From positions 25,218 through 89,217 of the forward strand of contig WVZY01000029.1 of NCBI GenBank assembly GCA_011772205.1: DNA of 64,000 nt, written 5' to 3'. This DNA comes from Candidatus Latescibacterota bacterium (lineage in GTDB: Bacteria > Krumholzibacteriota > Krumholzibacteriia > WVZY01). Below the pieces are notes generated by a model. That model did not search any database. It was not told the origin of the DNA and saw only the letters and a program-made list of their open reading frames with translations. Position numbers and translations under genes: made by a program. Positions 11,633 through 20,013 of this stretch are shown here, piece by piece; the stretch's first letter is position 1, and the number at the start of each line of letters is the position of its first letter.

Positions 11633-11755
11633 CGGACCCTTTTGGGGATCGCCACGCGTTGCCAACTTGGGTCTTATACCGTTAAAAATGCCCGCGCGAA
11701 GGCTTCAGCGGTTCCAACGTCGCTACATCGGGGACGCCACTCTACTTTTGATTTC
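11633..11755. repeat. Intergenic repeat unit D
   Basis: The first part contains a degenerate hairpin module (ACCCTTTTGGGGATCGCCAC, 11637-11656). The second part, about 11665-11753, matches unit B with AAAAATGCCCGCGCGAAGGC, GCGGTTCCAACGTCGCTACA and CGGGGACGCCAC. It fills most of the 350-base gap between the kinase and the oxidoreductase; the rest of 11498-11849 shows nothing recognisable. Confidence 0.7.
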
Positions 11756-11849
11756 GCATCTGCATATCGCCACATCGTCTACGAGTTGGAACCAAAAGGC
11801 GAATAATCCCCACTTTCTCGTAAAGTGCTTTATGTCAAAAGGAATACTG

Positions 11850-12842
11850 ATGAAAGCGATTGTATATGAAAGATACGGCCCACCCGATGTTCTTCAGCTC
11901 AAAGAAGTAGAAAAACCTGTCCCCAAAGATAATGAAGTATTGGTTAAAATTCATGCGGCATCCATAAATTATATGGATTGGGGCTTTCTTCGAGGTGAGC
12001 CGCTGTTAGTCCGCCTCTGGTCCGGGCTTTTTGAGCCCAAAAATAGGATACTTGGAGCTGACATAGCAGGACAGATTGAAGCGGCTGGTGAAAATGTAAA
12101 GGAGTTTCAGACTGGTGATGAGGTATTCGGAGATATATCGGGTTGTGGACACGGCGGTTTTGCCGAATATGCGGCCGTTCCTGATAATCTCCTGGTATTG
12201 AAATCCGCGGGTATTTCATTCGAAGAAGCAGCGGCTGTACCGGTAGCAGCAATCACCGCTTTGCAGGGAATTCGCAAAGGACAGATACAACCAGGGCAAA
12301 AGGTATTGATTAATGGAGCATCCGGTGGCGTTGGAACATACGCAGTCCAGATTGCCAAATCGTTCGGAACTGAAGTGACTGCTGTGTGCAGCACAACGAA
12401 ATTGGATATGGCGCGATCGATTGGTGCAGACTTTTGTATTGACTACACGAAGGAGGATTTCACCCAAAGTGGGCAGTGTTATGATCTTATTGTTGCTGCT
12501 AATGGGTATCATTCGATTTCAGATTATAAGCGAGCATTAACACCTGAGGGAACTCTCGTTGTCACCGGAGGTTCCATGGCTCAAGTTTTCCAGTCTATGT
12601 TTCTAGGACCATTGATTTCATCGATCGGGAGCAAAAAAGTAATGAACATGGGAGTGGCCAAACCAAATAAAGAGGATTTGACCTTCTTAAAGGAGCTTCT
12701 CGAATCAGGTAAAGTGAAACCTATTTTAGATAGGTGTTACACTTTAAATGAGGTACCTGATGCTCTCCGCTATTTTGGAGAAGGACACGCCCGAGGAAAA
12801 GTCGTCATAACTGTGCCGTCGCGGCGTCGTACGTTTTCATGA
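11850..12842 (+). CDS. Zinc-independent medium-chain dehydrogenase/reductase (quinone-oxidoreductase-like)
   Basis: This 330-residue NAD(P)-dependent oxidoreductase belongs to the MDR superfamily. The start at ATG 11850 has AAAAGGA upstream; an in-frame ATG at 11832 is an alternative. The GroES-like part holds MKAIVYERYGPPDVLQLKEV, NYMDWGF and the GADIAGQIEAAG turn. The Rossmann fold shows NGASGGVGTYAVQIAK, with Tyr/Asp following for NAD(P). The catalytic and structural cysteine sets of zinc alcohol dehydrogenases are absent, so a quinone or enone reductase is more likely than an alcohol dehydrogenase. The gene is visibly AT-richer than its neighbours, and its last eight residues (PSRRRTFS) do not fit the family, suggesting acquisition by transfer with a recombinant 3' end. 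Confidence 0.88.
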   Translation: MKAIVYERYGPPDVLQLKEVEKPVPKDNEVLVKIHAASINYMDWGFLRGEPLLVRLWSGLFEPKNRILGADIAGQIEAAGENVKEFQTGDEVFGDISGCGHGGFAEYAAVPDNLLVLKSAGISFEEAAAVPVAAITALQGIRKGQIQPGQKVLINGASGGVGTYAVQIAKSFGTEVTAVCSTTKLDMARSIGADFCIDYTKEDFTQSGQCYDLIVAANGYHSISDYKRALTPEGTLVVTGGSMAQVFQSMFLGPLISSIGSKKVMNMGVAKPNKEDLTFLKELLESGKVKPILDRCYTLNEVPDALRYFGEGHARGKVVITVPSRRRTFS

Positions 12843-12976
12843 GCAAGGGGCGCGAAGTCGATTTCTTTGACAAGGCGAAGATCACCGACGGCGAAGGCGA
12901 CCTGGAATGGATACGAAAGGTGCACGCCACCCTTGTCTCCATCAAGGGAGACGCCCTCACGCAGAGGGTCGATTAA
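12839..12976 (+). pseudogene. C-terminal remnant of an unidentified gene behind the oxidoreductase
   Basis: A 45-codon frame starts at the ATG that overlaps the oxidoreductase stop (ATGA) and ends at TAA 12974-12976. The frame is also open upstream into the end of the oxidoreductase gene, reading VAASYVF before the Met. It is GC-rich and charged (VDFFDKAKITDGEGDLEW), quite unlike the AT-rich gene before it. It looks like the tail of a different protein left after recombination placed the oxidoreductase here. I cannot name the family. Confidence 0.45.
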
Positions 12977-13089
12977 CGTTACCTTGGGGGCGTCAACCCT
13001 TCTGACCGATTGCTATACTATAGAATGCGAATCCTAGTGGGCGCATAGACTTGCCCCTTTATGTAAACCTACGGGAAGGGGGGATCTGC

Positions 13090-14022
13090 ATGACTGTTGC
13101 CGGTAACATCTTGCAGGCTATTGGGAACACATCGCTGGTGCAGCTACGTAATGTTGTTCCGCCTGGTTATGCGAAGATTTTTGTGAAACTCGAGTGGGAA
13201 AACCCCACTGGAAGCATGAAAGATCGAGCGGCCCAGGCGATGATCTCGAAGGCTGAAGAAGATGGCCGATTGAAACCTGGGGATACTATTGTCGAGTACA
13301 CGGGAGGCAGCACAGGTATTTCGCTCGCATTGGTTTGTGTTGCCAAAGGCTACCGTCTTCATATCATCACATCCGATGCGTTCAGTCAGGACAAATTGAA
13401 TCAGATGGCGGCTTTCGGCGCAGAACTCACGATGGTTCCAAGTGAGGGGGGCCTTACTACCAAGAAGTTGATTCTGGATATGATCGAGGCCGCTAAAGAA
13501 GCCAGTAAAAGACCACACACCTATTGGACTGACCAACTCAATAATGCTGACAGTATTAAAGGCTACTATCCATTGGCAGAGGAAATATGGAAACAGACAA
13601 ACGGAGGGATTGACGCGTTTGTCCATAGCGTCGGCACGGCCGCGTCATCGCGTGGAGTAGCGACTGTGTTGAAGCGCTACAAACCCAAGCTCAAGATGAT
13701 CGCCGTCGAACCAGGCGAATCCGCAGTTTTGTCGGGTGGCCAGGCTGGACCTCACAAGATTGAAGGGGTGGGAATTGGCTATACGCCACCACTTTGGGAG
13801 CCGAGTCTTGTGGATGAGATAATCGCGGTTAATACGGATGACGCGAAAGCCATGGCCAGGCGTTTGGCTCGAGAAGAGGGACTGTTCGCCGGAACTTCCT
13901 CAGGAGCAAATGTCCTTGCGGCAATACGAATAGCAGAGCGATTAGGGCCAGACGCAAAGATCGTCACTTTGATGTGTGACTCTGGATTGAAATATCTCAG
14001 CACAGATGTCTACAGGAGATAG
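13090..14022 (+). CDS. PLP-dependent cysteine synthase-type enzyme
   Basis: This 310-residue enzyme of the fold-type II PLP family resembles O-acetylserine sulfhydrylase or cystathionine beta-synthase, which replace the beta substituent of a serine derivative with sulfide or another thiol. The ATG at 13090 follows a GGAAGGGGGG ribosome-binding site; an in-frame start 39 bases earlier lacks one. The PLP lysine lies in ENPTGSMKDRAA (about residue 40), the substrate loop in EYTGGSTGISLA, the phosphate-binding region in HSVGTAASSRG, and the C-terminal PLP pocket in GTSSGAN. It stands alone between the remnant and the convergent DksA-type gene. Which amino acid it makes cannot be read from the sequence. 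Confidence 0.9.
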   Translation: MTVAGNILQAIGNTSLVQLRNVVPPGYAKIFVKLEWENPTGSMKDRAAQAMISKAEEDGRLKPGDTIVEYTGGSTGISLALVCVAKGYRLHIITSDAFSQDKLNQMAAFGAELTMVPSEGGLTTKKLILDMIEAAKEASKRPHTYWTDQLNNADSIKGYYPLAEEIWKQTNGGIDAFVHSVGTAASSRGVATVLKRYKPKLKMIAVEPGESAVLSGGQAGPHKIEGVGIGYTPPLWEPSLVDEIIAVNTDDAKAMARRLAREEGLFAGTSSGANVLAAIRIAERLGPDAKIVTLMCDSGLKYLSTDVYRR

Positions 14023-14046
14023 AGCGTTGGACCAGAACGAGAATCC

Positions 14047-14382
14047 TTAACGGTCGTCGCTCTGCTGAGCGCAACGCAAACACTTTTCGGCTTCGGGAAG
14101 CGCCTGCAGCCGGCGCTTGGAGATCGCCTTGCCGCATGTGGTGCATATGCCATACGTTCCCTCGTCGATTCTTCTCAACGCCGCGCCAATGAGGCGTGCT
14201 TCATCTCTGCCGGCACGCGCCAATCGATGCAGGACTTCGTCGTCATCCGCTTCGACAGCTTGCTCCTCGATGTCGTCGTCTTCCGGCTGACGCAGGGTTT
14301 CATTGATCTCAGCGAGCCGCTCTTGGAGCGACTTGAGCCTATCTTCCAAGAGGGCCCTCCATTTGGCAGTATCGTCGGACAT
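14047..14382 (-). CDS. TraR/DksA-family zinc-finger protein
   Basis: A 111-residue protein with a long acidic coiled coil (residues 1-70, including DRLKSLQERLAEINETLRQ and EADDDEVLHRL) is followed by a four-cysteine zinc finger, CTTCG and CLRC, around residues 80-105. DksA-type proteins bind RNA polymerase through its secondary channel. Small members like this one may act similarly or have other roles. The DxxDA tip typical of true DksA is not obvious, so the name DksA is not given. Its stop is close to the end of the cysteine-synthase-like gene, with which it converges. Confidence 0.88.
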   Translation of the reverse strand: MSDDTAKWRALLEDRLKSLQERLAEINETLRQPEDDDIEEQAVEADDDEVLHRLARAGRDEARLIGAALRRIDEGTYGICTTCGKAISKRRLQALPEAEKCLRCAQQSDDR

Positions 14383-14759
14383 GATCTCAACCTCCGCGCT
14401 TCGTTTTCATAGCGACAACACCGGGCAGAAAGAAACGCCATCCAATCTTTGGTGCAGGGCGACAAGCGCGTGTGGACGCAACCCGCGCCTGATTCTTCCT
14501 CCCAAGATGGGATATGCCATACTTCCAGAAACAGTTGCTAGATTATTTTAGCATAGTCCTTAAAGCTTCATAAGGTGTTTCTCCGTTCAACGTCCCGTGG
14601 AGTCAATTATAATAGCAGAAGTGTCCGCAATGCGCTAATTTCTTGTTCAAATCCGCATTATTTGCTTAAGGCGATCGCTGATGTAACTCTACCTCATCCG
14701 AATGGTGAGATCTTTTGACATGGCTGTTTGGGAAAGTGGAACGTTAGCAGGGAACCGGC
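14383..14759. other. Gene-free stretch containing a transposase tail
   Basis: Apart from the transposase remnant at 14543-14665, no gene or structured element was recognised. The 5' region of the DksA-type gene lies at the left and the ribosome-binding site of the chimeric gene at the right end. Confidence 0.4.
14543..14665 (-). pseudogene. C-terminal fragment of an integrase-core transposase
   Basis: On the minus strand the frame reads LNKKLAHCGHFCYYN, then a TGA, then LHGTLNGETPYEALRTMLK and TAA. The segment with YN, (R)LHG and TPYEALR is the standard end of DDE integrase-core transposases (IS3/IS481 type). The stop replaces the usual Arg (CGA to TGA). Another stop lies just upstream, and nothing else of the element remains, so this is a decayed tail unrelated to the intact IS3 element at 606-1743. 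Confidence 0.7.
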
Positions 14760-15158
14760 ATGGAGTGGGTTCTTCTCATAATCTCACTCGGTGTTATGAC
14801 TTTGGGTGCTGAAGGTCTCGTTCGGGGTTCGTCCCTTCTCGCCCTGCGAATGGATGTAGTTATGATCGAGTACCCACGGAAGGGCGTGTATTCGTACGGT
14901 TTCGTTACCAGCTACGCAACCCGGCACTATGCCGATGGCGCCATCCAGCTGGCGAACGTCTTCATCCCCGGCCCACCTGTGCCCACTACCGGAGTTCTGA
15001 TCGCGCTGCCGGTCGAGGAGCTTTTCTATCTGGACATATCCGTGGAGGACGCGCTGAAACTGATACTCAGTGGCGGTGTGGCTGCGCCGGACGATCTGCG
15101 TCAACGAACGCCGCAGGAGCTGCCGGGAAACGATAACCCAAACGCGGGTCGCGGATAA
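14760..15158 (+). CDS. Chimeric protein: CaCA antiporter N-terminus joined to a DUF502 C-terminal half
   Basis: The 132-residue product starts at an ATG with AGGGA upstream. Residues 1-31 (LLIISLGVMTLGAEGLVRGS and following) match the first membrane helix of calcium/sodium antiporters (YrbG type). From residue 32, VVMIEYPRKGVYSYGFVT, the FIPGPPVPTTG segment and DISVEDALKLILSGGV match the C-terminal half of DUF502 membrane proteins, which normally begin with two membrane helices. The joint at about 14850 is in frame. The result is neither a working antiporter (all exchange motifs missing) nor a normal DUF502 protein. A deletion that fused two neighbouring genes is the simplest origin. Whether it is expressed or functional is unknown. 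Confidence 0.8.
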   Translation: MEWVLLIISLGVMTLGAEGLVRGSSLLALRMDVVMIEYPRKGVYSYGFVTSYATRHYADGAIQLANVFIPGPPVPTTGVLIALPVEELFYLDISVEDALKLILSGGVAAPDDLRQRTPQELPGNDNPNAGRG

Positions 15159-15223
15159 GCATCATTCGATGAAGGGGGATTAGCACGGGGGCTCGCTTCA
15201 TCAAGGCATATCTGGTGCCTCAA

Positions 15224-16186
15224 CTAATGGCTTTTATTATGAATTTGACTCTGAACAACGCGAATAAGTTGAAGCCGGCTTTTCACGTCCAGCTTTTGAT
15301 AGATGTGGTAAATGTGATTTTTTACCGTGTGGAGTGAAATAAACAGTTCCCCCGTTATATCTTTGTTGCTTTTCCCTTTCAGGATCAATTCTATAATCTC
15401 CTGCTCTCGCTTGGACAGCCCGTATTTCGAATAAAATTCTTCGAGGTTGGCTTCAAGCATGAGCGGCAGGCCATCGGGCGCGGGCTGGAATTTCCTGAGA
15501 TAATATCGCAGATAGAGCAGCGGTGGAAGGTTGGCGGAAAAATGGAGAAAAATAGGGAACAGATGCGGATCAAACGGAGAGCTGATCGAGTTTTGCGAAA
15601 AGATCAAGATGATTGTGAATCCGAAGAAACAGATCAAGCTATAAATGCGAACGGCTTTTCTCTGGTTGCTGTCTTTGAGGTCTCTCGATAGGAATAATGC
15701 AAAAGCAAGGATCAGAAGATAAGATGCGAAGGTTATTTTATCCAGAACAGAAAACAGAATGACTGAAATTCGGGCGTCCTGGCTGCGCAAAAAGTTTTTC
15801 GTTACCAGCACCAGGATCAGAAAGAACAGCGCCCAGAACGCAACATAGCCTCGTGTGAGATAAGGAGGAATTTTCTTCTGGAGAAAACCCGCCAAGAACG
15901 AACAGAAGAAATAGATTGCCAGGGGGATGAAGGGAAACACCAGAAAAACGAAGATGTGGTTCAGAAGCATAATGGTCTCGGCCGGTTGGCCGCTCAACAG
16001 TCGGAAGGCAAGATATCTCCCTATGAGATCGATGAATCCGGCGACAAAAAAGGTGGAGATAAAATAGAGGTAATTCAGAAGAAAGAGGAGCTGAAATCTC
16101 CTGTGAAGAAGAAAGCACAAGTATAGCGTTGCCAGGGCGATACCCACAGTGAACAGGTAGAGCAGAGGAGAGATGAGATTCGTCAT
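15224..16186 (-). CDS. Membrane-bound LuxR-type transcription regulator
   Basis: This is a protein of about 320 residues, from the ATG at 16186 (a TTG six bases earlier is possible). Residues 1-235 contain seven hydrophobic segments with very few charges, so the N-terminal half is embedded in the membrane and likely senses a lipid, ion or envelope state. The last 65 residues are a GerE/LuxR helix-turn-helix: LSKREQEIIELILKGKSN, ITGELFISLHTVKNHIYHIY and KLDVKSRLQLI. No receiver or kinase is adjacent, so it is a one-component regulator with its DNA-binding domain in the cytoplasm. It is AT-rich compared with its surroundings. The targets may include the divergent small gene at 16452. Confidence 0.85.
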   Translation of the reverse strand: MTNLISPLLYLFTVGIALATLYLCFLLHRRFQLLFLLNYLYFISTFFVAGFIDLIGRYLAFRLLSGQPAETIMLLNHIFVFLVFPFIPLAIYFFCSFLAGFLQKKIPPYLTRGYVAFWALFFLILVLVTKNFLRSQDARISVILFSVLDKITFASYLLILAFALFLSRDLKDSNQRKAVRIYSLICFFGFTIILIFSQNSISSPFDPHLFPIFLHFSANLPPLLYLRYYLRKFQPAPDGLPLMLEANLEEFYSKYGLSKREQEIIELILKGKSNKDITGELFISLHTVKNHIYHIYQKLDVKSRLQLIRVVQSQIHNKSH

Positions 16187-16395
16187 TGTCAAACCGTACT
16201 AATTGATCTTCCAGTAGCAAACCGGGCGGATTCTTTTCGACCACATCATTGCAATTCCTGATCGTCTCAATCGAACTTCATAACAGAGGCTTTGGCAATA
16301 GGAAAAAAGTCTCATTTGTTGAATCCACACCTTTATCTCATTGTCATTCTTTTATTTTCAACCTAAGTTAATGCTGTGTGGACGAGGGGAAGACC

Positions 16396-16455
16396 ATGAT
16401 AGAACTGTTGCTCGAGAGCGTGACCGACAATCTGGACAAAGGGGGAACTAGATGA
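16396..16455 (+). CDS. 19-residue reading frame coupled to the next gene
   Basis: ATG at 16396 has a good GAGGGGAAG ribosome-binding site. It opens a 19-codon frame (MIELLLESVTDNLDKGGTR) whose TGA overlaps the following ATG as ATGA. It could be a short regulatory leader that couples translation to the membrane protein, or a truncated gene tail. The strong ribosome-binding site is the main argument for it. Confidence 0.35.
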   Translation: MIELLLESVTDNLDKGGTR

Positions 16456-16880
16456 AGAAGATCAGCATAGGGCGTGTTATTCTCGCTGGTTTTGTGGCAA
16501 GCCTGGTTTTTCTGTTTGTTGAGATCGTCCTGGAAGGGTCTGTCCAGCTCATCTTTGGCGTAAGCGAGACCGAACTGATGCGGGAAGCTCGCATGACTCT
16601 ACCTTCTGGAACCCTCTACTATGTTGTAACCATCGTATATCTCTATATGGTATGCACGTTGATCATGTGGGTCTATGCAGCCATCCGGCCTCGGTTCAGA
16701 AGTCGTCTGCATGCGGGCTTGGTGACGGGCATGATTTTTTGGCTGTTTGTCGTTTTATTCCTGGTCAACTACAGCAACATCGGACTGTATCCGCTGAAAT
16801 TGGGTCTGCTGGGCATGGGATTCAATCTCGTTGAAATTCCTGCAGCAGTCATCGTGGGAAGTCTTGTCTATAAAGAGTAA
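16452..16880 (+). CDS. Small integral membrane protein, unknown function
   Basis: The 142-residue protein has four predicted membrane segments (about residues 8-30, 55-78, 88-107 and 115-137). A hydrophilic loop with VSETELMREARM lies between the first two. A GGGGGAA ribosome-binding site precedes the ATG. No family is recognised. It is divergent from the membrane LuxR-type regulator, which may control it, and it overlaps a preceding 19-codon frame. Confidence 0.75.
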   Translation: MKKISIGRVILAGFVASLVFLFVEIVLEGSVQLIFGVSETELMREARMTLPSGTLYYVVTIVYLYMVCTLIMWVYAAIRPRFRSRLHAGLVTGMIFWLFVVLFLVNYSNIGLYPLKLGLLGMGFNLVEIPAAVIVGSLVYKE

Positions 16881-17101
16881 GTGTATGCGATCAAGCACTC
16901 CGCGAAAGAAGCGAGGCGCAAATGTTTTTCGACAGACCGGATCCGGGAATCGGCTATATTCTATCCCATGTTTTAGCCATGCTGTCTTTGTTAATTATTG
17001 ATTGATGGAAGTTCACTGGCACCAGCGAAACGAGTGATTTTTTAAGCCGTTTTCTCTGCTTGATTTCTTTTTGATCAATCGAGACACTCGTCCAGGGGTG
17101 C

Positions 17102-17797
17102 ATGCTCGTGAAGCTGCCGTTTTTGATCTCGGTGCCCCACGCGGGGCTGGTCGTCCCCCCCGAAGTAGAAGACATCTGTGTCCTCACAGAGAGGCAAATC
17201 ATCGAAGATGGCGATGAGGGTGCGTCGGAGATATATGATATCGCCGACGAGGTCGTCCAGTATGTTACGACGTCCATTGCCCGCGCCGTCGTCGACGTGA
17301 ATCGCGCTGAAAACGACCGCCGCGCAGACGGCGTCGTCAAAACGCATACGTGTTGGAGCGTTCCGGTTTACAGCGAGTCCCCTTCGGAAGAAACGGTCGA
17401 AAAGCTACTCGAGGCCTACTACCGGCCGTATCACCAACGGCTGAGCGAATCAGGTGCCGGGATAATGCTCGGAATCGATTGTCATACGATGGCATCCAAA
17501 GCTCCCCCCATCGGCCCCGACCCGGGGTCCATTCGCCCATACATTTGCCTTAGCAACGCCGATGGCACGTGCTCCCCAGAGTGGCTCCAGGCATTGGCGC
17601 GCAGTTTTCAGAAAACTTTTGGCGTGCCGGTCGCTGTCAATGATCCATTCAAGGGCGGTTATATCGTCCGGACGCATGCCGGTGAAATCCCGTGGATCCA
17701 GCTCGAACTATCCCGTGCGCCGTTTGCAACGAACGCTGAAAAACGGGCCAATGTGTTGGACGCGCTAGGCGATTGGCTGAGAGAAGCTCTGAGCTGA
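17102..17797 (+). CDS. N-formylglutamate amidohydrolase-type enzyme
   Basis: This 231-residue zinc hydrolase of the FGase family splits N-formyl-glutamate or related N-acyl amino acids into formate and the amino acid, a late step of one histidine degradation route. Visible family motifs are SVPHAGLVVP near the N-terminus, DGDEGAS, VVDVNRAEND, GIDCHTMASKAPP, NDPFKGGYIVRTHA and the closing IQLELSR. These carry the His and Glu/Asp metal ligands. The length is slightly short, but all motifs are present. No hut genes are nearby, so its pathway role here is open. Confidence 0.88.
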   Translation: MLVKLPFLISVPHAGLVVPPEVEDICVLTERQIIEDGDEGASEIYDIADEVVQYVTTSIARAVVDVNRAENDRRADGVVKTHTCWSVPVYSESPSEETVEKLLEAYYRPYHQRLSESGAGIMLGIDCHTMASKAPPIGPDPGSIRPYICLSNADGTCSPEWLQALARSFQKTFGVPVAVNDPFKGGYIVRTHAGEIPWIQLELSRAPFATNAEKRANVLDALGDWLREALS

Positions 17798-18034
17798 GGA
17801 CTCCTCTCGTTTTTGGCTGATTCACGTAGCCCGTACAATTCCCGGCAAACTCGCAGGTGATCTCAGTAATGAGCTATCTCCCATATCCATGATCTCCTTA
17901 GCGCTCGCCAGCCGCCGCCACCAAGCGAGCCCCCCGAGATAAATAAAGCTTCTTGCCTAAGACAACATTCAATGCGAGAATCACATCCGTCGAACCTTCG
18001 GTTGGTCGGCTTCTTCACATAGGCAGGTACATGG

Positions 18035-18982
18035 ATGTCCGATTGGTGGTCGGATCTCATCAACTGGCTCCAGCGATTTTTGGGTCTTTCTCCCTTCGTG
18101 ATCGAGCGGCTCATCTGGACGTTTCTCGCTTGGCTCGTCTATTTCATATTCCGTCTGACCGTCTCCTTTGTCGTCGAGCGCCGGGTGACCGATGTCGCCA
18201 GGCAGTATCTCCTCAGAAAATCGGCAAGCTATGCCCTGGGTTTTGCCGTCATCATCGCCACCTTGGTCATATGGTTCGGCAATCTAACCGGCTGGGCGGC
18301 GTATCTCGGCATCCTGTCCGCAGGGCTGGCGATCGCCCTCCAGGATCCCGTGACGAACGTTGCAGGCTGGATTTTCATAACCATCCGCAAACCTTTTGTC
18401 GTCGGCGATCGCATTCAAATTGGAGAGCATCGAGGAGACGTGATCGATATGCGGCTCTTCCAGTTCTCTCTCATCGAAATCGGCAACTGGGTGGACGCCG
18501 ATCAGAGCACCGGCCGGATCATACACATACCCAACGGTTGGGTTTTCAAGCAGAGCACAGCTAATTATACGCGGGGATTCAATTTCATCTGGAACGAACT
18601 CGCGATTACGATAACTTTCGAAAGCAATTGGGAAGGCGCCAAGGAAATCCTGAGCGAGATCGCCACGAAGCACTCGATACTTAAGAGCCAGGAAGCGCAA
18701 GACCAGGTCCGCAAAGCGGCGCGCAAATACCTGATCTATTTTCAGCATCTAACACCCATTGTGTGGACATCGGTTGCGGACAACGGTGTTACGCTGACGG
18801 TTCGATACATTTGCGATCCTCGCAAGCGGCGGTCGACGGAGGCGGCCATCTGGGAGGATGTGCTCGAGGCTTTCGGATCAAGATCCGATATCGACTTCGC
18901 ATATCCCACAACCCGTTTCTACAACAACGTGTCGGAAGGAAAGCCGGAGGCGAGGGCAGAACCTGGAGTTCAGACCAAATAG
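18035..18982 (+). CDS. MscS-family mechanosensitive channel
   Basis: The 315-residue small-conductance channel protein probably protects against hypo-osmotic shock or modulates envelope tension. Three membrane segments lie in residues 20-115. The third, pore-lining helix contains AAYLGILSAGLAIALQDP and is followed by the beta-domain motif KPFVVGDRIQIGEHRGDVIDM and IPNGWVFKQSTANYTRG. The C-terminal 130 residues form the cytoplasmic cage (IWNELAITITFESNWEGA and following). The start is the ATG at 18035 after AGGTAC; an out-of-frame ATG lies 3 bases earlier. It is co-directional with the downstream phosphatase but separated by about 140 bases. Confidence 0.93.
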   Translation: MSDWWSDLINWLQRFLGLSPFVIERLIWTFLAWLVYFIFRLTVSFVVERRVTDVARQYLLRKSASYALGFAVIIATLVIWFGNLTGWAAYLGILSAGLAIALQDPVTNVAGWIFITIRKPFVVGDRIQIGEHRGDVIDMRLFQFSLIEIGNWVDADQSTGRIIHIPNGWVFKQSTANYTRGFNFIWNELAITITFESNWEGAKEILSEIATKHSILKSQEAQDQVRKAARKYLIYFQHLTPIVWTSVADNGVTLTVRYICDPRKRRSTEAAIWEDVLEAFGSRSDIDFAYPTTRFYNNVSEGKPEARAEPGVQTK

Positions 18983-19119
18983 CCAGCAGAGTTCTCGATC
19001 ATCTCGCACTGGCTATCGGCGCAGAATGGAGTGGAACTGGAGTTCGTTTTTGAATTTTCTTGCCCAGGTCGGAGCGAACGGTAGACTTTCTGATGAGATC
19101 AATCTCAAAGGTCGTCCCC

Positions 19120-19926
19120 ATGCAGTCTCACATTTTCACCGATGCGCATATGGATGCGCCGGAGTTCGTCGCGGCAGCACGAGTGCGGGTGGGCATTTTC
19201 TCGTCTCGATCCCCCGATCCCGACCATGACCGCAATGAGGATGCAGCCGCCGTTTTCGAGATCGACGAAAACCGGGCGGTTTTCGCCCTGGCTGATGGTG
19301 TTGGAGGTGTTCGTGGCGGGGACCTTGCCTCAAGCATCGCGATCGAGCAGCTGCAGCTGGCTATAGAAAGCGGTTTGCAGGATGCGAAAAACCTGCGAGC
19401 TTGCATTGTCGATGCGTTCGAGAACGCCAATCGGATCATTACAGAGAAGGGAATCGGTGCGGCCACCACCCTGGCCGTGATCGAAGTCGATTCGGGAACC
19501 GTCCGGCCGTACCATGCAGGTGACACCGAGATCATCGCCTCAGGTCTGCGGGGAAAGCTCAAACTGCAGACCCTTGCGCACTCTCCCGTTGCCTACGCCG
19601 TCGAAAGCGGAATCATCGATGAGCAAGAGGCGATGCAGCACGATGATCGCCATGTGGTTTCAAACTTCGTCGGCAGTCCTGACATGCGTATCGAGATCGG
19701 TTCCTCGCTCTCCCTGGCGCGCAGGGACACCGTCATTCTCGCCAGCGACGGCCTCACCGATAACCTCCATACCGATGAGATCATCGAGATGATTCGGAAA
19801 GGTCCGCTGGACGCCGTCATGAAACGAATAGCCTCCGAAGTAGCACATCGAATGCACCATTCCACCGGAGACCACCCCTCGAAACCCGATGATCTCACGT
19901 TCCTGGTTTTCCGCCGGACGGAGTAA
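19120..19926 (+). CDS. PP2C-family Ser/Thr protein phosphatase
   Basis: This metal-dependent phosphatase is about 268 residues from the ATG at 19120 (AAAGG upstream). Earlier in-frame starts at 19093 and at a TTG at 19060 are possible. PP2C motifs are in order: DRNEDAAAVF (metal Asp), ALADGVGGVRGGDLAS, GIGAATTLAVIEV, HAGDTEIIA, LASDGLTDNL (metal Asp) and KPDDLTFLVF. It can remove phosphate from Ser/Thr of proteins and is a natural counterpart of the Hanks-type kinase at 9128, although the two genes are 8 kb apart and not linked. No regulatory domain is attached. Confidence 0.93.
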   Translation: MQSHIFTDAHMDAPEFVAAARVRVGIFSSRSPDPDHDRNEDAAAVFEIDENRAVFALADGVGGVRGGDLASSIAIEQLQLAIESGLQDAKNLRACIVDAFENANRIITEKGIGAATTLAVIEVDSGTVRPYHAGDTEIIASGLRGKLKLQTLAHSPVAYAVESGIIDEQEAMQHDDRHVVSNFVGSPDMRIEIGSSLSLARRDTVILASDGLTDNLHTDEIIEMIRKGPLDAVMKRIASEVAHRMHHSTGDHPSKPDDLTFLVFRRTE

Positions 19927-20013
19927 GGGAAGGGATCTGATCCGAGGCCGCGCCGGCCGGCTCCCATAGACTGGCGCCTTGACAAACATCCGAATTTCCT
20001 ATAGAGGTGACTT

